A DNA stretch of 64,000 bases from contig NZ_CP136574.1 of the NCBI RefSeq assembly GCF_035195345.1, positions 992,001 to 1,056,000 on the forward strand, written 5' to 3'. This document shows, in pieces, positions 47,579-56,091 of the stretch (position 1 is the stretch's first letter; every line of letters begins with the position of its first letter). Position numbers and translations under genes: made by a program. The notes beneath the pieces are model-generated. The model did no database searches. It had not been told where the DNA came from and saw nothing but the letters and a program-made list of their open reading frames with translations. Source of the DNA: Flavobacterium sp. (GTDB lineage Bacteria > Bacteroidota > Bacteroidia > Flavobacteriales > Flavobacteriaceae).

Positions 47579-49006
47579 ATGTCAAAAACTGCGCAATCGG
47601 TATGGAATAACTGTCTGTCTTTCATTAAAGACAATGTTCATGATCAAGCATACAGAACTTGGTTTGAACCTATACAATCAGTTGAGCTAAACGATAACGC
47701 GTTGTCTATTCAAGTGCCTAGTAAATTCTTTTACGAATGGCTAGAAGAACACTATGTAAAATTATTAAAAGTAGCCTTAACAAAAGAGTTAGGTACAGGT
47801 GCAAAGTTATTGTATAAAATTAAGATGGAAAACACTTATGGCAATAAACTTCCATTTACTGAGCAAATTCCAAGTTACAATAGAACCGCAGTGAAACCTC
47901 AAGAAGTAGATGTGCCTATTGTAAACAAAAATCCAGAGTTAAAAAATCCATTTGTCATTCCAGGTATTCGTAATTTAAAAATCGAATCACAACTTAATGC
48001 TAATTACAGTTTTGATAATTTCCTTGAAGGAGATTCAAACCGTTTAGCTAGAAGTGCAGGTATGGCTGTTGCTAACAAACCTGGCGGAACATCTTTTAAC
48101 CCGCTATTAATTTTTGGGGGAGTTGGTTTAGGTAAAACACACTTAGCACATGCTATTGGTGTTGAAATTAAAGACAAATATCCAGAAAAAACTGTGTTGT
48201 ACATTTCAGCAGAAATATTCACACAACAATATATTGATTCTGTTAAAAAGAATACCCGTAACGACTTTATTCATTTCTATCAATTAATTGATGTTTTAAT
48301 TATTGATGATGTGCAATTCTTGTCAGGTAAATCAGGAACACAAGATGTATTTTTCCACATCTTCAACCATTTACACCAAAACGGAAAACAAGTAATTCTT
48401 ACTTCTGACAAAGCCCCTGTGGACATGCAAGATATTGAGCAACGCTTACTATCTCGTTTCAAATGGGGATTATCAGCTGAATTACACCAACCTGATTATG
48501 AAACACGTATTTCAATCTTGAAAAACATTTTGTTTAGAGATGGTGTTGAAATTCCTGATGAAATTGTAGAATACGTTGCTAAAAACATTAAATCAAACGT
48601 TCGTGAATTAGAAGGTGCTATTATTTCTTTAATTGCGCAATCTTCTTTTAACAAACGCGAGGTGAATCTTGAATTAGCAAAACAAGTGGTTGAGAAATTT
48701 GTTAAGAATGTAAAACGTGAAATTTCAATTGATTATATCCAAAAAATTGTTTCTGATTATTTCCAATTGGATGTTGAAACTTTACAATCCAAAACAAGGA
48801 AACGTCATGTGGTTCAAGCTAGACAATTAGCTATGTTTTTTGCTAAAAAATTTACCAAAGCTTCCTTAGCAAATATTGGCTCACAAATTGGAGACCGTGA
48901 CCACGCAACTGTACTTCATGCTTGCAAAACAGTTGACAATTTAGTAACTACCGACAAACAATTTAGAAAATTTGTTGACGACATCAACAAGAAATTATCG
49001 CTATAA
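47579..49006 (+). CDS. dnaA: Chromosomal replication initiator protein
   Basis: A 475-aa DnaA. Domain I is residues 1-90, the AAA domain has GGVGLGKTH (Walker A, about 180-188) and LIIDDVQFL (Walker B, 240-248), and the C-terminal DNA-binding domain includes GDRDHATVLHACKTVD (about 437-452). It binds DnaA boxes and opens the origin. The upstream 190 nt is AT-rich, but few DnaA boxes can be seen there. Confidence 0.95.
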   Translation: MSKTAQSVWNNCLSFIKDNVHDQAYRTWFEPIQSVELNDNALSIQVPSKFFYEWLEEHYVKLLKVALTKELGTGAKLLYKIKMENTYGNKLPFTEQIPSYNRTAVKPQEVDVPIVNKNPELKNPFVIPGIRNLKIESQLNANYSFDNFLEGDSNRLARSAGMAVANKPGGTSFNPLLIFGGVGLGKTHLAHAIGVEIKDKYPEKTVLYISAEIFTQQYIDSVKKNTRNDFIHFYQLIDVLIIDDVQFLSGKSGTQDVFFHIFNHLHQNGKQVILTSDKAPVDMQDIEQRLLSRFKWGLSAELHQPDYETRISILKNILFRDGVEIPDEIVEYVAKNIKSNVRELEGAIISLIAQSSFNKREVNLELAKQVVEKFVKNVKREISIDYIQKIVSDYFQLDVETLQSKTRKRHVVQARQLAMFFAKKFTKASLANIGSQIGDRDHATVLHACKTVDNLVTTDKQFRKFVDDINKKLSL

Positions 49007-49009
49007 TTC

Positions 49010-49465
49010 ATGTCTTCTAAAATCTTAATGGTCTGCTTAGGAAATATTTGCCGTTCTCCTTTGGCAGAAGGTATTATGCGGGCTAAACTTTCTAAAGATT
49101 TTATTGTAGATTCCGCTGGAACTGGTGGTTGGCACGCGGGAGAATTACCCGACAAGCGTTCTATTTCAACTGCAAAAAATAGAGGTTTGGATATTACTAG
49201 CCAAAGAGCGCGACAATTTAAAATAAGTGATTTTAATACCTTTGATTATATCTATGTAATGGACAATTCCAATTATAAAGATGTAATGGCATTGGCACCC
49301 AATGAAGAAGTAAAATCAAAAGTTAAGCTCATTTTAAACGAACTTTTTCCAAATGAAAATGTTGATGTTCCCGACCCATATTATGGAGGACAAGACGGAT
49401 TTGAAAACGTTTTTAATATGCTAAACGAAGCTTGCGATGTAATTGCTGGAAAACTTAAAAGATAA
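49010..49465 (+). CDS. Low-molecular-weight protein tyrosine phosphatase
   Basis: A 151-aa phosphatase. The P-loop CLGNICRS (Cys9-Arg15) and the general acid motif DPYYGG near residue 122 are present. It acts on phosphotyrosine proteins. It starts 3 nt after the dnaA stop and is cotranscribed with it. Confidence 0.9.
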   Translation: MSSKILMVCLGNICRSPLAEGIMRAKLSKDFIVDSAGTGGWHAGELPDKRSISTAKNRGLDITSQRARQFKISDFNTFDYIYVMDNSNYKDVMALAPNEEVKSKVKLILNELFPNENVDVPDPYYGGQDGFENVFNMLNEACDVIAGKLKR

Positions 49466-49535
49466 ACTTTACGGATTTACTCATTTTTAAATTACTGATT
49501 TTTAATATATTAGTATAATTTTAAAATCTAAAATT

Positions 49536-50420
49536 ATGCTAAAAAAATCAATTCTTCTTGAAAACAAAGCTTCCATTTCTACTAAAAATCTTCAATTAGT
49601 AATCAAAAGTAAAATAAGAGAAAGTACTATTCCAATTGAAGACATAGGCTATATTGTTATTGATCATCCTGAAATTTATTTAAGCATTCCAGCAATGAAT
49701 TTACTGATTGAAAACAATACTGCAGTTATTATTTGCAATAAAAATCATTTACCCAATGGCTTATTGTTAAACCTCAACAGTCATCATATTCAACAAGAAA
49801 TATTTAAAAACCAAATAAATGCAAGTGCTCCTTTAAAGAAGCAGCTTTGGCAACAAACGATTGTAGAGAAAATAACCAATCAAGGAATATTATTACAAAA
49901 AATCACTTCTAAAAATAACAATTTTGATTTTCTAGCTTCAAAAGTTTTAAGTGGTGATAGTTCTAATATGGAAGGAGTTGCTGCTAGCTTTTATTGGAAA
50001 GTATTTTTTGAACAAAAATTTAAACGAGAACGGTTTGGCGAATATCCAAATAATTTTTTGAATTATGGCTATGCTATATTAAGAGCTGCAACTGCAAGAG
50101 CATTGTCGGGAAGTGGCTTATTGAATACTTTAGGAATTCATCATAAAAGTAAATACAATGCCTATGCTTTAGCAGATGACATTATGGAGCCATTTCGACC
50201 AATTATTGATGAAAAAGTTGCCGAAATTATGGGGAATTATGATGAGCAAGAATTAAATACACAGATTAAATCTGAATTACTTCAAGTGCTTACACGAACA
50301 GTTTATTTTAAAGACGAGAAAAGCCCTTTGATGGTTGCCTTACAAAAAACGGCTAGTTCTTTACAACAATGTTATACAGGCGAAAGAAAGAAAATTAATT
50401 ATCCCAAATTATGGAACTAA
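49536..50420 (+). CDS. cas1: CRISPR-associated integrase Cas1 (type II)
   Basis: A 294-aa Cas1. Metal-binding residues can be matched to E146 in SNMEGVAASFYW and the histidine of LGIHHKSKYNAYALADD (H202/H203), followed by D214 and E218-like residues. It integrates new spacers with Cas2. Its gene overlaps cas2 by 10 nt. The pair lies on the plus strand, apart from cas9. Confidence 0.95.
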   Translation: MLKKSILLENKASISTKNLQLVIKSKIRESTIPIEDIGYIVIDHPEIYLSIPAMNLLIENNTAVIICNKNHLPNGLLLNLNSHHIQQEIFKNQINASAPLKKQLWQQTIVEKITNQGILLQKITSKNNNFDFLASKVLSGDSSNMEGVAASFYWKVFFEQKFKRERFGEYPNNFLNYGYAILRAATARALSGSGLLNTLGIHHKSKYNAYALADDIMEPFRPIIDEKVAEIMGNYDEQELNTQIKSELLQVLTRTVYFKDEKSPLMVALQKTASSLQQCYTGERKKINYPKLWN

Positions 50421-50740
50421 ATGGATACCGTATTATGTGGCTATTTGTATTTTTTGATTTACCAACCGAAACGAAAAAAGACCGAAGAAACGCTTCGGGA
50501 TTTAGAAACAATCTATTAAAAGATGGCTTTAGTATGATGCAATATTCTGTTTATGTGCGACATTGTGCCAGTAGCGAAAGTGCTGATGTACACGAAAAAC
50601 GAATTCATAATTTATTGCCGCCATTAGGAAAAGTGAGTGTTTTACGAATAACCGATAAACAATTTGGTAATATTTTAAATTTTTGGGGGAAAGCTGAAGT
50701 ACCCAAAGCACCGCAACCTACTCAATTAGAGCTGTTTTGA
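50411..50740 (+). CDS. cas2: CRISPR-associated protein Cas2
   Basis: A 109-aa Cas2 with the ferredoxin-like VFFDLPTETKKDRR segment (Asp16) and SVYVRHCAS. It forms the adaptation complex with Cas1. A strong inverted repeat (50745-50794) terminates transcription behind it. Confidence 0.95.
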   Translation: MELNGYRIMWLFVFFDLPTETKKDRRNASGFRNNLLKDGFSMMQYSVYVRHCASSESADVHEKRIHNLLPPLGKVSVLRITDKQFGNILNFWGKAEVPKAPQPTQLELF

Positions 50741-50744
50741 AATA

Positions 50745-50794
50745 AAAAAATGCTTCAATCTTGCCTTATCACTGCAAAAAAGAAGCATTTTTTT
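50745..50794. terminator. Bidirectional terminator between cas2 and array
   Basis: Long arms (50745-50756 and 50782-50794) with A-run and T-run ends make a stem that works for both strands. It ends the cas1-cas2 transcript and could also end array transcription running leftward. Confidence 0.8.
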
Positions 50795-50845
50795 ATACGA
50801 TATTTTACTCTATTTTATTGATTATTAGAAGGTAACACCCCAACT

Positions 50846-51869
50846 AATATCGTGTTTTCAAATCTTTAATCAAACCACAACGTTGCAAAAGGATTGGTTC
50901 ACAAGTTTGAAAATATCGTGTTTTCAAATCTTTAATCAAACCACAACGACAATACAATGGGTTCAGGAACTACAAACAATATCGTGTTTTCAAATCTTTA
51001 ATCAAACCACAACGTTGTCAACATTCTGTATAAATTCAATAGTAATATCGTGTTTTCAAATCTTTAATCAAACCACAACGATTGGAAAAGAAAAAACCGG
51101 ATTGACGGAATATCGTGTTTTCAAATCTTTAATCAAACCACAACGTAATGTCTATTGTAGTCTCTGGTGTATAAAATATCGTGTTTTCAAATCTTTAATC
51201 AAACCACAACGATGGTGCTATTTATGTTCCAGCAGAAGCAAATATCGTGTTTTCAAATCTTTAATCAAACCACAACTGTTCAGAATAATCAAAGTATTTT
51301 GTATTTAATATCGTGTTTTCAAATCTTTAATCAAACCACAACCTTACTTGCGTGCCTTTATGCAAAAAATGGAATATCGTGTTTTCAAATCTTTAATCAA
51401 ACCACAACCTAAATGGAATATTGCTATTAAGTTCAATAATATCGTGTTTTCAAATCTTTAATCAAACCACAACCGCTTATTTTGACAAAGTCGCCCGACG
51501 TTGAATATCGTGTTTTCAAATCTTTAATCAAACCACAACGCAATTCAACAAGATAACACAGTTTTACAAAATATCGTGTTTTCAAATCTTTAATCAAACC
51601 ACAACCGTAAGTTGGATTTTCTCTTCTTCCATCGGAATATCGTGTTTTCAAATCTTTAATCAAACCACAACAAAAATTAATTGAAGGTCATAAAGTAACG
51701 AAATATCGTGTTTTCAAATCTTTAATCAAACCACAACCCGATTACTTCGCTGTTACATTTGAAGGAAAATATCGTGTTTTCAAATCTTTAATCAAACCAC
51801 AACCCACTCGAAGTCCCTCCTTGAATTCCTTTAAATATCGTGTTTTCAAATCTTTAATCAAACCACAAC
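50846..51869 (-). CRISPR. CRISPR array, 16 repeats of 36 nt, 15 spacers (29-30 nt)
   Basis: All 16 repeats look identical. Repeat starts are 50846, 50912, 50978, 51044, 51109, 51175, 51241, 51307, 51373, 51438, 51504, 51570, 51636, 51702, 51768 and 51834. On the minus strand each repeat begins GTTGTGGTTTGATTAAAGAT, as in Flavobacterium II-C systems, so crRNAs are inferred to be made leftward. Spacer 1 (50882-50911) matches the prophage exactly. Reading frames crossing the array are repeat artefacts. Confidence 0.98.
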
Positions 51870-51893
51870 GTAGTGGGCTATCGCCGAAACTCC

Positions 51894-51925
51894 GTTGTGG
51901 TTTGAGTTGTTTAAGAGTTTGAAAA
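51894..51925. repeat. Degenerate inverted copy of the CRISPR repeat
   Basis: On the plus strand GTTGTGGTTTGA (51894-51905) matches the repeat start exactly; after a 5-nt insert, the next 15 nt match 13 of 15. It is inverted relative to the array and can pair with repeat 16 across a 24-nt loop containing GGC-TATC-GCC, similar to the GGC-TATAT-GCC hairpin in the tracrRNA. Confidence 0.75.
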
Positions 51926-51942
51926 TTTATGTCAATGAACTA

Positions 51943-52221
51943 TTAAAAATCTTGTCTTCCAATGATGGTGACGATTTCAATTTGATTACCTCTAATATTA
52001 TAATAAATCGTGTCAACACCACAAACACAGAATCGTTCTACATCTTTATAATTTGAAACAACTGGAAACATATAAGGATTGGAAGCAATCTTGTCAAAAC
52101 AATCATGCAACATTATAAAATATTTATCTGCTTGGGTATCTCCAAATCTATGAACTCCAAACTCATAAATTCTCCACAAATCTTCTTTTGCTTCTCGAGT
52201 TAGAAAATAACTATAGAACAT
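51943..52221 (-). CDS. parE: ParE/RelE-family toxin
   Basis: A 92-aa ParE-type toxin: FLTREAKEDLWRIYEFG at the N-terminus and a C-terminal IEIVTIIGRQDF with a terminal strand. Overlaps the antitoxin by 11 nt, with antitoxin first, the usual order of type II modules. ParE poisons gyrase in relatives. It lies inside the CRISPR-Cas locus, between array and cas9. Confidence 0.85.
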   Translation of the reverse strand: MFYSYFLTREAKEDLWRIYEFGVHRFGDTQADKYFIMLHDCFDKIASNPYMFPVVSNYKDVERFCVCGVDTIYYNIRGNQIEIVTIIGRQDF

Positions 52222-52456
52222 TCAATCGCTTTTTGAACTCGGCTAACATTTCTTCTTTGGTTTGTCTTGGTGCAAATCCACTTTTTAAACCTCTATCAAT
52301 TTTCATCTGCACATACTCATGATAAGCATCGCGTTCACGAGCTTGTTTAATCAAATAATTTACCGCTTCACTTTTGCTAGTAAATTCTTCCTTAGCTACT
52401 TGTTCTTTTAACCATTCATCGTTTTGATTGGCTAATGTGATACTTTGTCGTGCCAT
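52211..52456 (-). CDS. parD: ParD-family ribbon-helix-helix antitoxin
   Basis: An 81-aa antitoxin: ARQSITLANQNDEWLKEQVAK is a ribbon-helix-helix start, followed by SKSEAVNYLIKQAR, and a toxin-binding C-terminus. It neutralises ParE and represses its own operon; an 18-nt inverted repeat at 52472-52489 is the likely operator. Confidence 0.85.
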   Translation of the reverse strand: MARQSITLANQNDEWLKEQVAKEEFTSKSEAVNYLIKQARERDAYHEYVQMKIDRGLKSGFAPRQTKEEMLAEFKKRLNVL

Positions 52457-52471
52457 GATTTCATTATTTAG

Positions 52472-52489
52472 TGGTGTAAATATACACCA
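52472..52489 (-). promoter_or_regulatory. ParD operator
   Basis: Perfect inverted repeat TGGTGTA-AATA-TACACCA, 16 nt upstream of the antitoxin start and 12 nt downstream of the cas9 stop. Typical of autoregulated RHH antitoxin operons. Confidence 0.7.
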
Positions 52490-52501
52490 AATAAAATTAT
52501 T

Positions 52502-55500
52502 TTACAACTTTTGAATTTTTCCGGAAACTGATATTTTTACTTTTATTGGATTAAAAGTAAACCATCCAGTTTTCCCTTCACCAAAACCCCTAATCTGTCT
52601 ATAATCATCATCCGTAACAGTAGATGATTTATGTTTTCTAAAGAAATAATCCCCAGATGTTAATTTCTGAACCCTATACAAATGATCTTTCAAAACATCA
52701 TAATCAGGGTTTTCCAAATTGATTTCGTCTTCATTTAAACCTAGTAAAAACATATCGTTGATATGTAATGTAGTCACCATTTCTTTTCCATCTATTGGTA
52801 ATTGATAAGCAGATTGTCCTGTACGTTTACGTTCAACCACTGTCCAGAATGTAACTACTTCTTCTTTTAGATTTCCCTTTTCATCTTTGTAAATTAGTAC
52901 ATGATGGTTATTTCTTGGGTTTACCCATTGGTTTACTTTATCTTTTAATTTTTCAGCACCACCAATGTTTTCTTTTATTCTTACTTTTAAAATTGGAACG
53001 GGTGCGCCATTTTTATTAGGCAAGAAAATTTGTGGTTGCTTAATTCCGTTTTCATCTACTATAAAAAAAGTATTAGCAGGAATATTACCTTTAACAAATC
53101 CGCCTAATTCTTGGATTTTTTTTCTGATTAATAATTTAATCGATTCGTCTACTACTTTATCCAATTGCTTTTCTGTGGTTAAAGAATCAATTGCTTTTCT
53201 CACATGAAATGCTTCTTCTCCGTTGAAATTTCGTTTACCATAAACGGTTTCTTTATGCAATTGCCCACGAGCTGCAACTCCTTTGTTGATATATTTTTTT
53301 CCGTTTTTTTCAACTGTTTTAAATTGGACAGTAATATCATTCGACACTTTTTTATGAGAAATCAATATTTTTTCAACTGCTTTTTCCGCATCGTATCGAA
53401 ATGATTCCCAAGGCAATGGGAAATTTTTTAATTCTGAATTTCTGTTATAGCGGTTCCATTTTGATAATTCTTGCACATAAGAAATTTTAGTACATGCCAT
53501 TACCAAAGCATCCACAGCGTGATGGCGATGATCATCTCTTGTTTTCTCGTTTTCATCATTCAAAATATTATTCATTCCCCATTTCTGACGCAAGTTTGAT
53601 GTAGCTTGACCTGGAGAAACTATAACGTTTTTACAAATTCTCGATAAATAGTTTTTGGCTTCCTTACTTATATATCTTGTATCATTTAATTGTCGAGACG
53701 AAAAATCATCATCGAACTTAATCTGAACAAAACGCTTAAATTTTTGATACGCACTCGGATATTCTTTAGTGTCAGAAAATAATTTTAACGCTCTTTCTTT
53801 TATGGAAGACCAATTAGCTTCATCATTTCCATAGAACTCAAAAGGGGTTTTATCACCTTTTTTACGGTTTTCATCTGCATAGCAAAGCGTTTTATTTGAA
53901 AAACTATCATTCAAAGAACGACTCCAAGGATGAATATGCTCAATCTGCACTTCACCAGAAAATAATTGCGTTACTGAAATAGGTTTTCCTGTATACGGAC
54001 AAGTACGTTTACATTCTTCCCATAATTTATAAAGTAAAATGTTATCATGGGTAATTCTTTGTCCTTCTTCTAATAATCTTGCTTTTACTCTATCATTCTC
54101 TCTTTCTAATCGTTTTTGTTCTCTACGAATTTTATTACGTTGTGATTTTGAGATTTTTAAATCACGTGCCATTTCCACTTTGATTTCGTCAATCTTGTAG
54201 TGCTCATCAATTAACTCATTAACTAATTTTCGTAGTTCAAACAAAGCAGTAATTACAATTGGATTTCGAATAGCTTGAATTTCTTTATCTGCATCTTTTC
54301 CAACTGGTAATTTATCTAATAAGTCAGCAGCATCAATCGTAGCAGAATGATGATATAACTTTCGTAATTGATTATCTGAAATATTGTAATCATTTCTTAG
54401 AATATCTTTGATAATTTCAATAAATCCACCTTTATTTTTTGAACGAACAATTTCATACACATTATCATAAAAGAAATTTCTTTTCTCATTAGATAATTTT
54501 TCCCATTCTGAACCAAAAACATTTTTAATACCAGCTAATACAACGGCAACGTCATATGTAAATCCAGATTTTAAAAACGGTAAAATATTAGAAATCGCTT
54601 TTCTACTTAAGCTAGAATAACCGTCTTTCACATTAAATTTTGCAATAGATACCGCTTGTTCATCTGTAAAACTCCAATTTTTAACAGCATACTCTTTTAA
54701 ATTAGATTTACTATCAAAGAAATATAATACATGCCAAATATCTTCCTGTTCTTTATCTGAAAATTCAAACCATTTCTTACCAAAGTACTTCTTATTGGAT
54801 AAATTAGAAATTGTATGTGTTCCTACTATTTTATCATCATCTTTGTAGTTGAATTTGAATTCAGCACTTTCTTTACCAATAACTTTTCTAATTTTTTTAA
54901 ATTCAGGTTTTTCATTAGCATATAAAAATTCAACTATTTTTTGTTTCTCTTCTTGAGAAATTTTCTTTCCGTTATATTCTACTGTATTTACCCATTGCCA
55001 AACCCTAAACTGTTCAAAAGGAATTGCACTAATTGGACATTTAGTTTTAGTAGGTTCAAAAGAACAATTACCAACTAAATGCTTTTGTGAACGCAATGGT
55101 CGTTGATGAAATAATATTCCATCTTCTTTATAACCATCTAATTTTCTACCACCTAATAATGTTTTTAAATCTTCATTTAAATTAGAATGAAACTGAGCTT
55201 GTTTATTCCAAATCAATTCAAACTCATCAACATACATTTTTCTGGTTGTATATCGATTACGAATTCGTTCCAAACCATCTTGAAACGGCTGGTTTTCTTT
55301 TGGATAAATTTCAAAAAGATACGACCCTAACGTTTTATCTTGAATACTTTCTTGTGTTTCTGTAATTCCAATTTTTCCTTCTTTTGGATTTCCTTTAAAA
55401 ATTGCACCATCATCACTTCCTCCTTTTCTACTATTACTCAAAAAACCACGTCTTTGAATTAAATGATAAAAAATTCTACCTATTTCTTCTAAGGATAATT

Positions 55501-55870
55501 TTTCCTTTAATGCCTTCTGACGTAATTCATATGGATTTAAAGCAAACCAATTCGCTAATTTTTCAGAAGGAAATTCTTTTGTCTTTTTCCAATCTTCAAA
55601 ATCATTGGCAACCATAGGACACATTTTATTCTCTGAAAGAGCTTTCAATAAAATTTTCTTTCTTAATCTTCTTCTAAAAAATTGTCTTCTCACACCTCTT
55701 GCTCCAGTGCGACTTGCATTTTTAGAAATCTCACCATCACCATCTCCTAAATTTTCAACTCCCATTGGAAATATTCTACTTCCTACTCCTAAAATTTTAT
55801 TATGGGTATCATCTATTAATGCCCATCCAATCGAATTTGTTCCTAAATCTAGACCTAATATTTTTGCCAT
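52502..55870 (-). CDS. cas9: CRISPR-associated endonuclease Cas9, type II-C
   Basis: A 1122-aa Cas9, the short II-C size. RuvC-I is LGLDLGTNSIGWAL (D8), the arginine-rich bridge helix is about residues 58-74, RuvC-II is IKVEMARDL (E566), the HNH domain has QIEHIHPWS (H645, with N659), and RuvC-III is DHRHHAVDALV (H784, D787). All catalytic residues are present, so no inactivating change is visible. Transcribed opposite to cas1-cas2, toward the ParDE module. Confidence 0.97.
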   Translation of the reverse strand: MAKILGLDLGTNSIGWALIDDTHNKILGVGSRIFPMGVENLGDGDGEISKNASRTGARGVRRQFFRRRLRKKILLKALSENKMCPMVANDFEDWKKTKEFPSEKLANWFALNPYELRQKALKEKLSLEEIGRIFYHLIQRRGFLSNSRKGGSDDGAIFKGNPKEGKIGITETQESIQDKTLGSYLFEIYPKENQPFQDGLERIRNRYTTRKMYVDEFELIWNKQAQFHSNLNEDLKTLLGGRKLDGYKEDGILFHQRPLRSQKHLVGNCSFEPTKTKCPISAIPFEQFRVWQWVNTVEYNGKKISQEEKQKIVEFLYANEKPEFKKIRKVIGKESAEFKFNYKDDDKIVGTHTISNLSNKKYFGKKWFEFSDKEQEDIWHVLYFFDSKSNLKEYAVKNWSFTDEQAVSIAKFNVKDGYSSLSRKAISNILPFLKSGFTYDVAVVLAGIKNVFGSEWEKLSNEKRNFFYDNVYEIVRSKNKGGFIEIIKDILRNDYNISDNQLRKLYHHSATIDAADLLDKLPVGKDADKEIQAIRNPIVITALFELRKLVNELIDEHYKIDEIKVEMARDLKISKSQRNKIRREQKRLERENDRVKARLLEEGQRITHDNILLYKLWEECKRTCPYTGKPISVTQLFSGEVQIEHIHPWSRSLNDSFSNKTLCYADENRKKGDKTPFEFYGNDEANWSSIKERALKLFSDTKEYPSAYQKFKRFVQIKFDDDFSSRQLNDTRYISKEAKNYLSRICKNVIVSPGQATSNLRQKWGMNNILNDENEKTRDDHRHHAVDALVMACTKISYVQELSKWNRYNRNSELKNFPLPWESFRYDAEKAVEKILISHKKVSNDITVQFKTVEKNGKKYINKGVAARGQLHKETVYGKRNFNGEEAFHVRKAIDSLTTEKQLDKVVDESIKLLIRKKIQELGGFVKGNIPANTFFIVDENGIKQPQIFLPNKNGAPVPILKVRIKENIGGAEKLKDKVNQWVNPRNNHHVLIYKDEKGNLKEEVVTFWTVVERKRTGQSAYQLPIDGKEMVTTLHINDMFLLGLNEDEINLENPDYDVLKDHLYRVQKLTSGDYFFRKHKSSTVTDDDYRQIRGFGEGKTGWFTFNPIKVKISVSGKIQKL

Positions 55871-55962
55871 TTTGTATCGCTTAAAAAATCAATTCATAAA
55901 TATATGAAAAAGAAAAATAACATAAATGAAGAAATCCGTAAAGCCAATAAAAAAGTTTTTGT

Positions 55963-55970
55963 TATATTTG
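55963..55970 (+). promoter_or_regulatory. -7 promoter element of the tracrRNA
   Basis: TATATTTG matches TAnnTTTG and lies 6-10 nt upstream of the inferred start of the tracrRNA. It reads away from cas9. Confidence 0.65.
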
Positions 55971-55975
55971 TAACT

Positions 55976-56064
55976 GATTAAACTTTCAAATCTTTAATCT
56001 TATCACAATAAGGCTATATGCCGTAGATGAAAATCTTTAGTCCTGCTTCGGTGGGACTTTTTTT
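55976..56064 (+). ncRNA. tracrRNA of the type II-C system
   Basis: Anti-repeat 55984-55999 matches 16 nt of the CRISPR repeat complement, continues with a bulge and then CACAA (56004-56008). It is followed by GGC/GCC (56012-56014/56020-56022), AGAT-GAAA-ATCT (56025-56036) and an 8-bp terminator hairpin with a TTCG loop (56039-56058) ending in T7. Divergent from cas9, 110 nt upstream of it. Confidence 0.9.
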
Positions 56065-56066
56065 AT

Positions 56067-56074
56067 TACTTTTG
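56067..56074 (+). promoter_or_regulatory. -7 promoter element TACTTTTG of the RsmI-like gene
   Basis: Just after the tracrRNA terminator, 17 nt upstream of the ATG at 56092. Its presence rules out the longer GTG start at 56074, since that codon overlaps this element. Confidence 0.6.
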
Positions 56075-56091
56075 TGTCAAATAATTTACTT

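Noticed and set aside
50883..51663. Open frames of 76-141 aa over the CRISPR array on both strands
   Set aside because: They are repeat-encoded strings with a period of 22 residues, created by the 66-nt repeat-spacer unit; not genes.
50948..51833. Further self-targeting spacers in the window
   Set aside because: By reading I found no other full-length match to spacers 2-15 in the prophage or host part. The search was by eye, so a computer search is still needed.
56074..56091. Extended GTG start of the RsmI-like gene
   Set aside because: That GTG is part of the -7 promoter element; the ATG at 56092 is the natural start.
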